Below, piece by piece: positions 19,198 to 31,892 of a stretch of 64,000 nucleotides of DNA. The DNA comes from Pholiota molesta. Its lineage: Eukaryota; Basidiomycota; Agaricomycetes; Agaricales; Strophariaceae. The DNA lies in assembly GCA_014925825.1 (NCBI GenBank), contig JACGCK010000064.1:124001-188000 (forward strand). The letters run 5' to 3'. The first letter of the stretch is position 1. Each line of letters opens with the position of its first letter. The notes under the pieces are model-generated. The model was given only the letters and a program-made list of their open reading frames with translations, ran no database searches and was not told the origin of the DNA. The position numbers and the translations under genes were made by a program.

Positions 19198-21490
19198 ATG
19201 CCCTCGTCCTCTACTTTTTCCAACTCACAATCGTCTCCACGGAGTATGTCGAGCGAGCGACGATCACGATCGGAAGACCGATCCCGGTCCCGGTCCCCGC
19301 ACCGGTCTCGCACGCGTCGCAGAGGCGCCGACTTAGAGCGCGACCCCCCCACCCCAAGGTATAAATCTCGTGATCGAAACTTTCATGAACATCATGGAAG
19401 GCACGAAAAGCAGAAGGCAAGTGTTCTTTTTTGCGAATAAATGCTGTCAAGTACCTGAATATATGCACCTTCTTATAGCCCTATTCATTCCGAGATGACA
19501 GCCCCGATGTCCACGAACGCTGTTTTCAAAAGCTGGACAAGCTCCAGGGCAAATTTGATGCTCTCCATGACGAGCATTCGCGACTTCGGTATGTAATTTT
19601 CTTTACTGGCTGAATATATGCTATTGAAATCAGTCCAGTGACGCGCACACGGCCCTCAAGAGGTCCCATGATGCTTTGCTCAAGGCCATGGATCAAGGCA
19701 TCGACACCTCGGGCCCCTCGTCAGCATACCAACCTCCCGCTGGCCTACCGAGCGCCTACACAGGTATAACTCGTGTCAATGCCAAGGATCGCTTTCCAGC
19801 GATTGCTTTTTGGGACCAGTCGGACTACAAGGATCAGAAGGACGCCAAGAAGGCTCAGAGTGATGTCCTTGTGGTGAACAAGGGCAAACCTCTTCGAGGA
19901 AGCGCACGCATGAAGGAGGGCGAGAACGTCATGCTCGACTTCGTCGAGCTCGAGGATGGAACGATCGTTGACGGATCCGCTGCCAAGCTCATCCGCGACG
20001 AGCTACGAATCATCTACAACGAGCTCAAGAAGAGGGACACGCTACCGAAGTCGTGGGGCTTGATTGGGATCAATGCCCGCAACTTTGTGTATACGCACAT
20101 ATACGCTAAGTTTCCTTATCTTCTTCTCTGCTTCAATGATTGGAAGGTGGTCGCTATCGCTGGCCCTGTCCTGTCCCAGTGGTGGAATGCCGAGAAGAAG
20201 CGCCTGAACTCTGCGGTCAAAGTCAAGATTGAGAAGGACGTCAAGCCGACAGCCGAGTTCCTCGCGAATGTCGAGAAGCGCAAAGCTCCTGACTCTGGTG
20301 GTGAGGATAGCGAGAAGACGAAGCGTCAACGCTGCGATGAGACGTCTGGAAGTACAGCAGGTATTATTTTAATTGCTTCACGATCTTCGATAAGCTAAAA
20401 GATTTATTGCTGTCAGTAGAATCAGTGTCCCCCTCGACAAGCTCGTCTGCAGCCAGCGAGTTTTCCACCACCGCAGCATCTAACACTGCGGCTGCATCCA
20501 CCACCGACGGTACACCCACCTCCACGTCCATTACTCCATCCACTTCCACTCCATTGGTTGCCGCTGCCCAATCCGTCACTGCTGCTACATCTACAACTCT
20601 CGTTCCATCTCTTGCTACCACTGCATCTGCTACTGCCACTTCGTCTGCCACCACTGCTCCGTCTGCCACCGCCACTCCATCTGCCACCGCCACTCCGTCT
20701 GCCACCGCCGCTCCATCTGTTAACACTGCTTCGTCTGTCGAGGCTGCTTCATCTGTCGAGGCCACTTCGTCTGTCGAGGCCGCTCCATCCATCACTACCG
20801 CTCCAGCTGATGCTGCTGCTGACACTGGAGCGCCCATTGCAGATGATAAAGCACTTGCTAATACGATGCCCGCCCCTGAAATGAAAACAAAATCTCGAGG
20901 CCGAGTGAATCCGCTGTAAGTTCGGCTTCCAATATATAAATTTGTACTAATCCTTACTTGCATTTACAGCACAGCGGCATTGGGAGCTCCAGTGGGACCC
21001 GCTAAAATCAGCGAGAGCGCGCCGCAACCTCAAACCAAGGTTGCAAATCAGCGGGTGTCTCGAAAGCGTGGGAAGGATGTGACCATCCCTGCTGAGATGC
21101 AGGATAATGGTATTTTTTGACCTTTTCCTGCACGCTGTGGCTCATGGAAACATTGACAGATGTCTCGATGGTAGCACCTGGCGATACCGGTACTACCGTC
21201 ACTTTGGTTTCAACTATATCGGTTACTGCCGGTCTCAAGAAACCTACACAAAGTTACGCCGCGAAGTAAGTCTTGCAGGCTTTAAAAAATCGTTACTCAC
21301 TTTTTTAATTCACAGAAATCTATACTATCAAGAGTACCTCAAGAACCATGCCGCCATCACCTCTGCGGCTTTCGAGAGTCACTGGAAAGTACTCCCGAAG
21401 GATGTTCAGAAACACTGGGGCGAAATCAGCAAATCCAAAAAAGCCGGATCAGCAGTTGTCGAAAACGGAGAGGACTCCGTTGATAACTAA
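19198..21490 (+). CDS. Unknown SR-rich protein with Ala/Ser/Thr repeat domain
   Basis: Seven exons: 19198-19416, 19479-19588, 19639-20360, 20417-20915, 20970-21109, 21160-21265 and 21316-21490; the sum is 1971 nt (656 aa), and all phases agree. Intron 1 is of the rare GC-AG type, with donor AAG|GCAAGT. The N-terminus (1-70) is rich in Arg-Ser pairs and resembles splicing-factor RS domains. A helical segment (75-130) precedes a compact domain (about 150-330) containing WGLIGINARNFVYTH and SQWWNAEKKRLN, then a bipartite-like basic stretch (KTKRQR). Exon 4 is an imperfect 18-bp minisatellite giving Ala/Thr/Ser repeats. I recognise no family; nuclear location is likely from the basic segments. 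The long antisense frame over exon 4 is a shadow. Confidence 0.75.
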
Positions 21491-21579
21491 CGTGGTAACG
21501 TCTTTTAGGCCGTATTTTACTCCTGCAGAAACTTATGAGCGTCAATTTCTAGGCTCTTTGGCTCTGCTCACACCTCGCC

Positions 21580-22110
21580 TGGCGCAATTCTGCCTGTCTC
21601 GCTGCTCGATTCCCAAAAATTTTGCTTGCCCTTGCTTGATTTCATCCGCCTAAGCTCATCCTTGCTCGATTTCATTGGCCTTGGTTCCTACTCACTCGAT
21701 TCTGCCTACCTTTGCTCGCCTACACTCGATTTCGCCCGCCTTGCTCAGTTTTTGCTCAATTTCGCCCGTCTTTGCTCGACTTTGCGCGCACTGGCTGATC
21801 CTCACCCGATCTTGCCAGATCTCACTCGATTTCACCCAATTTGGCTCGCCTTTGCTCGATTTCCCTCATACTTGCTGGCCCTCGACTGATCTTTCTCGAT
21901 TTCCCTAGATTTCGCCAGATTCTGTTCGCTCTCGTTCGAATTCACTCGTACTCATTTGCTCCCAACCAACCTTGCTTGATTTCCCTCGACTTCGCTCGAT
22001 TCCACTCGATTCGGCCTTGGACTTATTGCTCCCAACCAACTTGCTCAATTTCCTTCGACTGCGCTTGACTTCGCTCGATTTCACTAGATTTGGCCTTGCG
22101 TACGATTCTT
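21580..22110. repeat. Degenerate minisatellite, CTCGATTTC motif
   Basis: About 530 bp built of irregular copies (roughly 15-25 bp) of a pyrimidine-rich unit around TTGCTCGATTTC, with variants such as CTCGACTTTG and CTCACTCGATTTC. The block CTCCCAACCAAC(C)TTGCT occurs twice within it. Lies directly downstream of the SR-rich gene. Confidence 0.7.
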
Positions 22111-23551
22111 TGGCAGCCGGGCTCTGCCTCCTTCGATTTCATTCGATTACATTGGCACTGGACATTTACCTGGTTCGATATGGCTATTTCGTAGGCGTGG
22201 AGATTCGGATCAGTGAGCGCAGATGTGGTTAGATTAGAATAGAAAATGTGTATTTTATTTCTTTCAACACAGTTTGATTTGGCACGATTTTTCGCTGTCC
22301 CACATCTATTGAATTCCGAAGTGCTATGCCAAATAAAATGAGTTCTATTTACTTCTGTATGGTTTTGTATGGTTCTCCGCCCTTTTCACTGGGAGTGATG
22401 GTTGAGTAGAACCACCCTGTGCAAAAGCGTCTCGAAACCCGAGATGGTCGTCGTTTGAGTTAAAGAGAGGAAGAGGGTAGCAGGGGGTTTATATAGATTT
22501 CTGAGCGGATGGTCCTGTTTGGCTCCAGCATCGTCCCAAGTGAGTGGCTCGCTGGTAAGCGCTACTTAGCAGCGAACGAGGCATGTGGTCGCATACCAGC
22601 AGACCCACGGAATTTCCTAGAGAACCATAAAAGGCGTTTTCAAGCAAAGGATTTGACGAATTTCAGGGAGGTTCCGGTGCATCTAAGGCGGCCATGGAGT
22701 GGGATTGCGCCGCCCCGGCTCTATCCTGCTCGAAAAGGACAAAGGAGACGAAGGGTCCAGTGTCGCGGACATCAAATTTTCATCGATAAGACGCAGAAGC
22801 CGTGGGCGCTGCGCTTGGATTGATGAAAACGAAATAGACAAGGACCCCGCTGTCTACAATTGCGCTATGTAGACCGACCAGAATTCTGTTGGGAGCTTCA
22901 TTCTCGGGCGTATTAATATCAAGGGGACAGAATACAAGGAAGGTTCTAATATGACAGAATATGACTCCGCAGATATGGCCGGGCCAGCGCATGGGTCTGA
23001 GCAGTGAGAGATAGTCGACGCTTCTACTGGGTTCTAGTCATCTGAGAGGCAGAGAGGAGCCCAAAGTCCAAGAGTCCGAAAGCGAGTTCGTCAAGTTCAT
23101 CAATACAACAGTTGACAAGGATATAGGTGGAAATCGACGAAATCATAGGGGTAACCCTGTTGACGAAGGTGCTTCAGAGTAACAGGTGTGTCGTTTTCGA
23201 CCGAGTTCGATGTGCCACAAAAGACTGCGGACACTCGTCGTATCCCACATCGATTAGCCCAAATTGTACCTGGCTCGACAAAAGCATCAGATATAAGTGA
23301 TAGTGTGACTCCGAGTCGGAGGAACGGAGGTCCAGGATACGCAGGTCCGGTAGGCGCAGTGGGCGTACATAGTTATACATGTGAAGGAAGGGCGAGCACG
23401 CAGTATGGGTCGATGTTCGACCTGTGTAATGAGACGCTGAAGACGATGCAAATGTGGTCGAGGTATCGGCGTTCTTTCTTGACTCCGTTGAGAGCGCAGT
23501 TATGTGCCACGTGACGGGTATTCAAGCGTCTGCTTAAAAGATTTAGAAACT
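22111..23551. other. Intergenic region, no gene recognised
   Basis: Short open frames only, none with known domains. Confidence 0.5.
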
Positions 23552-23673
23552 ATTTCGACTCGAACGAAGAGCAAATAGCTGTTCGCAACCGGCTACATAC
23601 ATTTGGACATACATAGGAAATTATGATCAAAGATACAGTCACCAAAAACATAACACAAAACGCCCTTCACAGC

Positions 23674-25729
23674 CTACCCGTCCCTGAGATCAAAAGTTGG
23701 ATTCGTACTCATAGTACGCACCCGCGTCATCGCCCTCCGCCGCTCCTTCCTCAGCCGCTGCCGCTCCATCATCGTCGACATCAGCAGGACCGGCCACCAC
23801 AGCCGCTCCCAGAACGCCAGCCGCCGCAGGCCCACCGCGCGGCGCTCCTGGAGGAGCGCGCCCGAGCCCGCGTGCGCGCCCCGCTCCACCGCGGCGTCGG
23901 ACGCACCCCCCTCCGCGCCGTGCAGGTCCCTGATCTGGATCTGGTACGCGACGATGATCCAGATCGTGAAGATGGTGAAGGGGACGGCGATGGCCATGTA
24001 GTGCGCGAGCGTGCCGTAGGAGCCGGGGTTCAGCTCGGCGATGTTCATGCCGAAGACGCCCTGTGTGAGTAGGAGAAGGGAGGCTCAGTATTTTGTGGGA
24101 GGTGTGCTGCGGGAGTGAGCTCGAACGTACGGCTACGAATATAGCAGGCGCGAACACCATGGTCATATACGATATTTGCTTGATGGCTAGAAGAGAGAGG
24201 GTAAGAAATAGGAAGTTCGGATTCCCGACGGACATACCTGCGCTGTCTCTCATCGATGCTTCAGTCAGCTTCTGCATGTTCCTACTTTCCTCGATGTTGA
24301 CCATACTGAACACCTAATTGCGACTCCGAGTTAGCATGATATCAACGGAAGAGGGGCAAACGCATACCAAATCCATCACGTTCTTGACGCGCTGGTCCTG
24401 CAAATCCCTACTCCTCTCGAGCCTGGCAATCTCTGTCAACATATTACCACACTCCCTTTTCATCGTCTCTTTCGAGCGCAACTGCTCCTCCGTCTCCTCC
24501 TCGCCTTCCCGGGGCAGCAAGCTCTGCGCCGGCGTGTCCTGCACAAACTGCACCGTCTTCCGGAAATCCTCCAGCAGCGCCTCGAAATACATCAGATGCG
24601 CGCGCACGGCGTGCAGCTCCTCCGTCAGCTGCGCGTCGTTCGTCGACATCACCTCCGACTCCAGGAAGCAGATGTGCGCATACAGATGCTCCTGCGCCTC
24701 GTCCCACGCGTAGAGCGCGTACCACAGCACGCCCAGCAGCACGAACGTCGGGTCGCGCGTGTCCTTGAAGATGCTGCCCCAGTACACGGAGCGCCCCGCG
24801 GCGTGCACGCGGTCGTGCAGCGTCTGCGCGGACGTCGCGCGCTGCGCCTTGTTCGGGTGCAGGGAGATGATGGTGCTGCCGGTGCGTGCGCGGACCATGT
24901 GCACGGCGAGCTGGTCGGCGAGCAGCACGACGTTGTTGGACCGGAGGGTGAGCGGCGCGTGTGTGTCGATGACCCATTCTGTCTTTCTGGGGCGGGTGGT
25001 TGTCAGCTCCGCTATGGAGGCCGTTTGGTCGGTCATGGGGCGGATAAACGTTAGCGTGATGGTGATATCTAAAGGAGTTTAGCTATGGGTTAAATAAGTG
25101 GACAGGAAGTTTATGCTTACGGTCAGACTCGTGTGAGACCACGTTTGACTGGTGTCGCGAAGGTATCCATCCAATTGTCGATGAGAAGAAAAAGGGCTCA
25201 AGGTTGTAGCGAGTGCCCAGTATCTGCAATACGTTGCCAGACAAGCCTTCGACGAACAACGCGCGAACGTGGACGCTTTGATGCCTCTGAAGTATGGGTT
25301 CAGAATCAGAAATTTAGAAAAAATCCACGGAATTTGAGGTTACTTACTTCTTCCTGGATCGCTTTCCAATGGCTGTCCACCGTCCTGTCCGTCACCTCTC
25401 TCGTCCCTGCATCAACGAAAGAACCATCCTTGTTGACATCGAGGTAGTGTATCGTGCATCGCTCCATGCGTCTCTCCAATATCTTGGTCAGTTTCGCTTT
25501 CTTCTGCTGTCGTGGGGTCCAGTTCGGATAAAACGACTGGGGATATTTGCACCAGCACACTTCCTGACCGGGCGTCTGCTTGTGGTCGCAGGCTGCAGCG
25601 GAAAGAACAATATGGCTATCTGGATCCTGGATCCTACTAGGGTCAACCTGTTCCATCGTCAGATGCCGGTTCGTATGTAGGAGGTTTTGGTAGATAATCA
25701 CCTCGTCGTCAATATCGACGAACGGCCAT
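23674..25729 (-). CDS. CorA-like divalent-cation transporter family protein
   Basis: Putative Mg2+/metal transporter of the CorA superfamily in a membrane. Exons on the minus strand: about 25729-25348, 25286-25121, 25068-24368, 24313-24238, 24186-24131 and 24060-23674; phases agree, and the five downstream exons total 462 codons. The N-terminal region has DPDSHIVLSAA and PQSFYPNWTPRQQ, then LGTRYNLEPFFFSS, a feature of fungal CorA-like proteins. A long helical region (about 24370-24600) precedes the first membrane segment MVFAPAIFVA, then GVFGMN (the GMN signature) with NIAELNPGSYGTL in the outer loop, then a second membrane segment (IAVPFTIFTIWIIVAY). The C-terminus is basic. The true start is not settled: the frame is open upstream of 25729 only to a nearby stop, so a short first exon is probably missing from this model. 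Confidence 0.8.
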
Positions 25730-25740
25730 GGCGCTAACAA

Positions 25741-26356
25741 GATATTGGATTAACAGGATGCAGCATTTGCGGTTGGAAATCGCGCACTTGAAGGGGCTGC
25801 ATGTCTGTGAGTTGGCGTAGGGATTTTGGAGCGGTTTGAGAACGGTTGCTCCAGCATAAGAGTGGTTTGTGACATGAGAAGCTATCCTTTGTGTGTTGTG
25901 GTCGAGTCGGAACGGCTACAGTTCAAGGCTCGGAAAAGTACGAATGCTGAAGCGGGCTGCAGGCTACGTGTTGGGAGACTTGTCAGGTATACAGTGTATG
26001 ATACAGCAGGGTATTGTCGATGGATATTGGCAAGGTTTTCCAGGAAGCCGGGAATTCAAGTCGAGGGTATAACGTCGAAGAGATGGAAAGCTTGGCAATG
26101 GCTAAAGGCACTAGGTGCCGGTCGGAGAGTAAGCAAAGTATTTGTTTGATCTCCGCTCAATTACGCTGCCTCACTTGACATTGGATATATTGATCATGAA
26201 CGTTTGAACGTTTGAACTTTGAACGTTGGACATTTGTGAAGGTAATGGAGAGAGAAATTGTACTTGGGCCTGGAGCGTCGTACATCAGCGCTCCTGCCTT
26301 AATCATCCCATGCAAACCAGCAAAGCTATAATGTGCAATGGTAGATGATCGAGAAG
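25741..26356. other. Intergenic region, probable 5' end of the CorA-like gene
   Basis: Likely contains the unassigned first exon and promoter of the CorA-like gene. Nothing else recognised. Confidence 0.4.
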
Positions 26357-26440
26357 TCGGATATGGTGTAACGGCTAACATTGCCGCCTCTCATATACTT
26401 ACGATCGCGGCAGCTCGGGGTTCGATTCCCCGTATCCGAA
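26357..26440 (+). tRNA. tRNA-Glu (CTC) with a 12-nt intron
   Basis: Cloverleaf visible: acceptor stem TCGGATA/TATCCGA, D-arm with GGTGTAACGGCTAA (A box), anticodon stem GCCGC/GCGGC, T-arm CGGGG-TTCGATT-CCCCG (B box). The loop between the anticodon stems is 19 nt: C-T-CTC-A, then a 12-nt insert TATACTTACGAT, then C. This is the canonical intron position after base 37. A T-run right after the gene serves as the RNA polymerase III terminator. Confidence 0.93.
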
Positions 26441-27010
26441 TTTTTTGCTCTGCCAGACTCTCGCTGCACCTTCGCATTTGGAAACTTGCCGGCATCTTCC
26501 GGAAGGCACATCTTCGCAAATGTTTCTTTCACGGTTCACCGTCCGACGTCCATGTCCAGTTTTTGTATGTGTATTATTCATTTTGAATTTGAAGGCTTAT
26601 CTCTTCTTTGACTTCGGAGCCAGGACATATCGTGGTGGAAAAGGCCAAGACCGCGGAAACCTAACCGTGAACTCGTAGGTCTTGCGCCATCGCCCTACTA
26701 AAGCGCGTCACTTTCGTCTTGTTTTGGGCAACAGTCTACACTCAGAGCCACTGAGTACGAGCATTCCAGACCCCCATTCCATCACCTGATGCTATTGACT
26801 TATTCTAAGATTGATAAGGTTGCACCCAAAGGCGTGCTCAGGTTTCTCGGATATCTATCCAGGTATTGCGTCGTCGACAGACCATATTGCTTCTGTATTG
26901 CGCTCATAACGCTATGCTGCCGTAGCTGATACAATGGAGACCCTGGATATAAAAGCAGAGCCTGCGGATTGATTAGAGGCACAAATCGTCGCCTCGCATC
27001 TACCATTGAA
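26441..27010. other. Intergenic region and promoter of the TauD-family gene
   Basis: Begins with the T-run terminator of the tRNA gene. No gene recognised. Confidence 0.5.
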
Positions 27011-28283
27011 ATGGCTCCTTCCGTCGCTGAAATTCAATCGGTCACTACCGACCCCATCGAGGCTGCAAAGCAGAACCTCAAAACCCAGGAGGCTGCGCCA
27101 GCCGCTGAGGTTGCCGATAAGGTCTGTTCAATTTGGCTAATTGTGTCCCAAATGTCGCTTAGATCCCATGTCGTCTTCAGGGCCCTTCTTACCCCTTTTA
27201 CTACCCATACTTCGACCCCGACGAGAAGTTCCCCCCTACGGAACTCTTTGGTATGTGCGCTCTTCCTTTTATTCTGCTTTTATCTTCTGATACTATCCCT
27301 AATTTACAGAGCACTCCGATCCTGGTCTTCGCGCCGACCCCAAGAAGCCTCATCTTCTCACCCCAAATGTCAAGACGAGCAACATCAGCCCATACCTTGG
27401 TACCGAAGTCACTGGTGTCCAGATCTCTCAGTTGAGCAAGGAGGGTCTGGACGAACTCGCTCTCTTTGTTGCAGAGCGAAAGGTCGTCATCTTCCGCGAT
27501 CAAGACTTCAAGGACCTTGGCCCTGACCGCCAGATCGAATTGGCCAAGCACTTTGGCCCCATCCAGAGGCATCCTACGTCTGGCAACGTGAAGGGATACC
27601 CTGAGTTCCACGTCGGTTCGTATCTGCGCGTCATATATGCGAACTGTGAAATGACATTGCCCTCTACAGTCTACCGTGATGCCCAACACGACCGCTTCGC
27701 AGAGTACGCCGGCACCAACCGCGCCAACCACACACAGTGGCACTCCGACGTCTCCTACGAGAAGCAGCCCCCCGGCACCACCTTCTTCTTCATCCTCGAC
27801 CAGCCCGAGGTCGGCGGCGGCGACACCCTCTTCCTCTCCCAAGTCGAGGCGTACAACCGCCTCTCGCCCGCGTTCCAGAAGCGCCTCGAGGGCCTGCGCG
27901 CGGTGCACTCCGCCGTCGCCCAGGCCGACTTCGCGCGCAAGCGCGGCGGGCCCGTGCGCCGCGCGCCCGTCGAGACGGAGCACCCGCTCGTGCGCGTGCA
28001 CCCCGTCACCGGCGAGAAGGCGCTCTACGTGAACCAGGGGTTCACGCGCCACATCGTCGGCTTCCGCCAGGAGGAGTCCGAGTTCCTGCTGAAGTTCCTG
28101 TACGACCACCTCGCGAAGGGCGCGGACTTCCAGATCCGCGCGCGGTATGAGCCGGGGACGGTGGTGGTGTGGGATAACCGGGTGACGGCGCACTCTGCGA
28201 CGCCCGACTATGGTCCTACTTTCCGCAGGCATGCTGTGCGCCTCACGCCCCAGGCTGAGGTGCCCAAGGAGGGCACTGCTTGA
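27011..28283 (+). CDS. TauD/TfdA-family 2-oxoglutarate dioxygenase
   Basis: Non-haem Fe(II)/2-oxoglutarate enzyme related to fungal sulfonate and taurine dioxygenases, which release sulfite as a sulfur source. Four exons: 27011-27121, 27181-27250, 27310-27615 and 27670-28283; 366 aa, near the family's usual length. Iron ligands are His187 and Asp189 in QWHSDVSYE, and His350 in RRHAVRLTP. The Arg three residues on is placed to bind 2-oxoglutarate. DQPEVGGGDTLF and VWDNRVTAHSA are family blocks. The substrate cannot be told from sequence. The long open frame on the opposite strand (27201-28292) is a GC-rich shadow. Confidence 0.93.
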
Positions 28284-29028
28284 AAGGCACAATAGGAACG
28301 CCAGTCTACTTCCACTTTATGGTTAACCAACTTCAATGTATATATATCCCATTCATCGGCTCTTTTTTGTATTTCAATAGCTGTTGCTTGTACAGAAATC
28401 TTCCTTCTTCATTTTTAGATCCTCGTTGATGCGTGCAAGATCAATATCATGTCGGTCAAGGTTAAAATGGGCGTAACGCTCAGGATACCGATTCACATGT
28501 TTTTCTGGATCAAATGCCCATCATCTATTCTGCAAGAAGCGTGTAGTATGTATAATCCACATAAATGTCCATAGGCGTGAAGAAGACTTAAGTATTAAGT
28601 AGAATAGATGGGGACATGGGGGACCACTGGAGGAGAGAGGATAAACAGATGCGTGAAGCCCGGAAGCATCGTACATGGATCCATACGGTGAGAGTTTATG
28701 AGGGAGGAGAAATCCAATGGTATTATAAGGGTCTGATTGTCCGTATGCAGGGGGAGAGAAGGCGAGATCCAGATGAGGTGGCGTATAATCTGTACGGTGC
28801 TATTCCATTACGCGTAGCGTAAAACGATGTAGAACAATGGTGATAAGTCCAAAAAAGCGTAACAAGATAAGAGTAAGCAATCGCAAAGTAGAATCAGAAG
28901 GACGGCGTGCACAAAAACAAGGCCAAAAAACATGCATGCATGGAGAACACATTAGGCAAAACATATGTACTGGATCACCGCCCTACCACTTCACCACCTC
29001 GAGTGACGAACAGAGCGTCGCAGGGCGT
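28284..29028. other. Intergenic region between convergent genes
   Basis: Holds the 3' ends of the TauD-family and GPI-protein transcripts. No gene recognised. Confidence 0.5.
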
Positions 29029-30849
29029 TTAGAGCGTCATGATACCCGCCGCAGTCAGCGCGATAGCGAGCACCGCGCCGACAACGCTGCGTCCGCCCAT
29101 CTTCATCGCCGCAGAGTTGCCCTTCGTCGAGGTCGTGCTGTTGCCGCCGGTATCCTTAGGCACCGAGCCGCTGGGCACCGCACCACCCGCGGTCGAAGCG
29201 CCTGTGGACGAGGAAGACGACGCCGAGGTTGCTTTGGGCAGGCTGGTGATCGTCGTCCAGGTACCGCCTGCAGTGTCATTCGGATTGTTGAGTTGGATAC
29301 GACAGGAAGAGGAGGGATGGGCTTACCGCTGGTCGTGGTGTTGGGGTTGTACGCCAGGAACGCGACTTGGCCGGAGGAGGTCAACTGGACAAGGGCGGAG
29401 GTGGATGCGTAGTATGACGCAAGAGGATCCTGTTGAGGAGGGCCGGTGAGGGTCTTGGTCGTGTTTGTCTAAATCGAACTCAGTTAGCTAGTAGATGGGA
29501 AGGAGCACAGATCAAGCGTAAGAACCTCGACGTTGATCACGTATGTCGCACTGCCGTCATCAGGGATAAAGGCGAATTCTTGTTGTACCTATTAGTAGAA
29601 TGAATGAAAAGGAATTCGGAAAATAAAGAGTGAAGCTTACTCCTTCAGTGAGGAAGAAGGATGCCGTCTTTCCGTGCGAGGTTGGGAAGTTGCCGTAAGA
29701 CTGAGGCGCAGGTTGCATGAACGAGACTACCGCCAAATCAGTCACTTAGCCCGAGGAGACAACACAATGGGTTCAAAACATACAGTGAATCACAAAGATC
29801 TTGAGACTTCCAGCAGGCAAGCCTGGCACACCGAAGAAATGTACGTGGTTCTGCGCAAGCGCAATGGTTGGTTGGTATCCTTGTGTGTTAGCGCCTAACG
29901 ACAACAAACGGTCTCGTCAGCCCGTAAAACTCGTCACAAAAGAGTAAATGGGACCCACCGGGTGTTTGGGTTGCTGCTATGTCAGTGCCAACAGACAGGT
30001 CGGGCGACTGTACGTCATTCCATGGAATAGGCGTCGAGTTCGCAGCTTTCAGGAGGGCCATGTCCAATGAGAAAATGTTGCCATTGGAGTACGCATCTGT
30101 GGAGCATCAGGATCGAGATAAAAAAAGGAACCGAGGGTGTGACATACAGAAAACGTTCGTGTCATGGTCCAGGATGGTGGCATAGTTAGTTGGGTCGAAT
30201 GTACCAGTGGTCACAGCTTGCGTCGACCATGATTTGGCGGTGGCGTCGTAGATATAGATTGAGGATGGGTTGGCGCTATCGGCGTTAAGAACGTAGATTG
30301 CGTTTGTGAACTAGGGAAGGACATGAGTAAATGTGTTGATCGAAAGGTCTCAATGACACAAGGTCGGTATGGACGGTCTTCATGGCTAAATAGACGGAAA
30401 TGCGATGGTTTGCAATGTATCGGCATCGTCTGGCCCATGTTTCGAGTCGCCGGTGATACATCACAACCCCTCTTTTCCCCGACCTGGTCGAAAAAAGAGC
30501 TCACCTCAGAGAGGAAACAAGTCGTGTTGGCCGAGTTGAATGGCCTTTACAGAGCGGTTAAGTATGTGTTGACTTCTGAGAGAACAAGAAAGATACTTAC
30601 GGACGTCCCTGCGCCGTGATGTCGGTCGGTGCTGCAAGAAAGTTTGATTAGCTGCCCCTATAAGAGATGGCAGAACATACCTGTAGACGTGGTCCAAGTA
30701 TCCTGGGTTCCCGCGTTGTAGTCCTTCCCATTGAATCCAAACGCCAGCAAATTCCAGTTGATGTCGAACGAGACGCAGCCCGAAGGCCCTGCTGCTGCTG
30801 CTCCGTGAACTCCAGCGAACACGACAGCAGTGAGAAGAGACCAAAGCAT
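29029..30849 (-). CDS. Secreted GPI-anchored protein, kelch/beta-propeller-like, unknown function
   Basis: Ten exons: 30849-30681, 30631-30601, 30544-30505, 30310-30148, 30096-29959, 29879-29784, 29726-29641, 29588-29526, 29468-29327 and 29267-29029; the sum is 1167 nt (388 aa), and all phases agree. A signal peptide (about 1-18) precedes CVSFDINWNLLAFGFNGKDYNAGTQDTW. Repeating beta-strand-like segments follow, such as NAIYVLNADSANPSSIYIYD and SQPTIALAQNHVHFFGV. The C-terminus has a Ser/Thr/Gly-rich stalk and a hydrophobic tail ending ALTAAGIMTL, typical of a GPI signal. I know this as a widespread agaricomycete family without an assigned activity. The high intron density with very small exons (31 and 40 nt) is notable. 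Confidence 0.88.
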
Positions 30850-31892
30850 GTCGATTATGGATGATCTTTTTCGAGAAAGTTAAATGGAGAGAGTGGGGTA
30901 TGGAAAGAATGTGGGTGTACGCAGCAAAGACTCAGCGGGATTGCATGAACTGTGAGAAGGGAAGAAGGGCAACCAGCATCAGTGTCACAGTCTTATATTT
31001 TTAGCGCGGACACGTGACATTTATTTATATTTCACCGTTTCTACCCTGTCGAACGCGCGTCGACGGGATATTGAAAGGCGTCGAAGTCTGACAGCGCCTG
31101 TCAGCTCTGGTTATCTTTACAACATAGGGTTGAAGATGGGACGATGCAGTCTTATAAAAAAAATATAAAAAAACAAGGTCGAGCCTTACAGTTTTCAGCT
31201 AATTGTTCCTCAGGAGTTCCAGAAGGTCGTGATTTGGGAATCATTATGATCTGACCTTTTTGTTAGCTTCAGCTTCGCTAGGCTTCAAAATTCCGCTGTC
31301 CAGCCTGGGCTTCTGGGAAACACTTGGATCATGCGCTGGAATTTTCAAGGTATATATGTAGGGCTGTCTTTAAATAGATTCTATTTTTAGAAAGGTCAGA
31401 CCAGGGAGTCGTATCGTTCGCAATCACATTAGAAAAACGAGTAGAGTGCACCGTTTTCCAAAAGGCTTATCAGAATAAAGTGTATCTCATAAAGTACATA
31501 ACTTTATATGGGGTATTTTGGATCTTCACGCGAGCTTTGCGCGTCATGCGGTTAGTTACTTATTGCCCTGTATATTTCTTGTAAGTAAGTACTGAAACTA
31601 CATCATGATGTAAAAGAGCATTTTGGTTCATGTAAATCTCAGAACATCTGCCGCCTGCGTCTATCTCCAAGACTCCGACAGCCGCTATTATTCGGAGCGC
31701 TGGACAGCTCATTGAATGCTTATTAAACTCTGCCCCACTGATTATTCGAATCCAAAAGCTTCGCAACTCTTATAACATGAAACGATTCCATTCCCAAGCT
31801 GTTCTTGCATTCTCAAATCCCCACCGCCACAGTGTATGCCCATCGATCTACGCAGTCCCCCGCCACCATTATCTATGCACATAGACCAATCA
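30850..31892. other. Intergenic region, no gene recognised
   Basis: Promoter side of the GPI-protein gene and 3' side of the NACHT gene. Only short open frames. Confidence 0.5.

Noticed and set aside
20364..20963. 199-aa Val/Ala/Asp-rich open frame on the minus strand
   Set aside because: Complement of the 18-bp minisatellite in exon 4 of the SR-rich gene.
21580..22110. CRISPR-like array
   Set aside because: Irregular unit length, no true spacers, eukaryotic context; a degenerate minisatellite.
22509..22823. 104-aa open frame as a gene
   Set aside because: No domain, no splice context and no conserved-looking composition; left as intergenic.
27201..28292. 363-aa open frame on the minus strand
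   Set aside because: Exactly antisense to the TauD-family gene; Arg/Ala/Leu-rich product of a GC-rich complementary strand, no domain.
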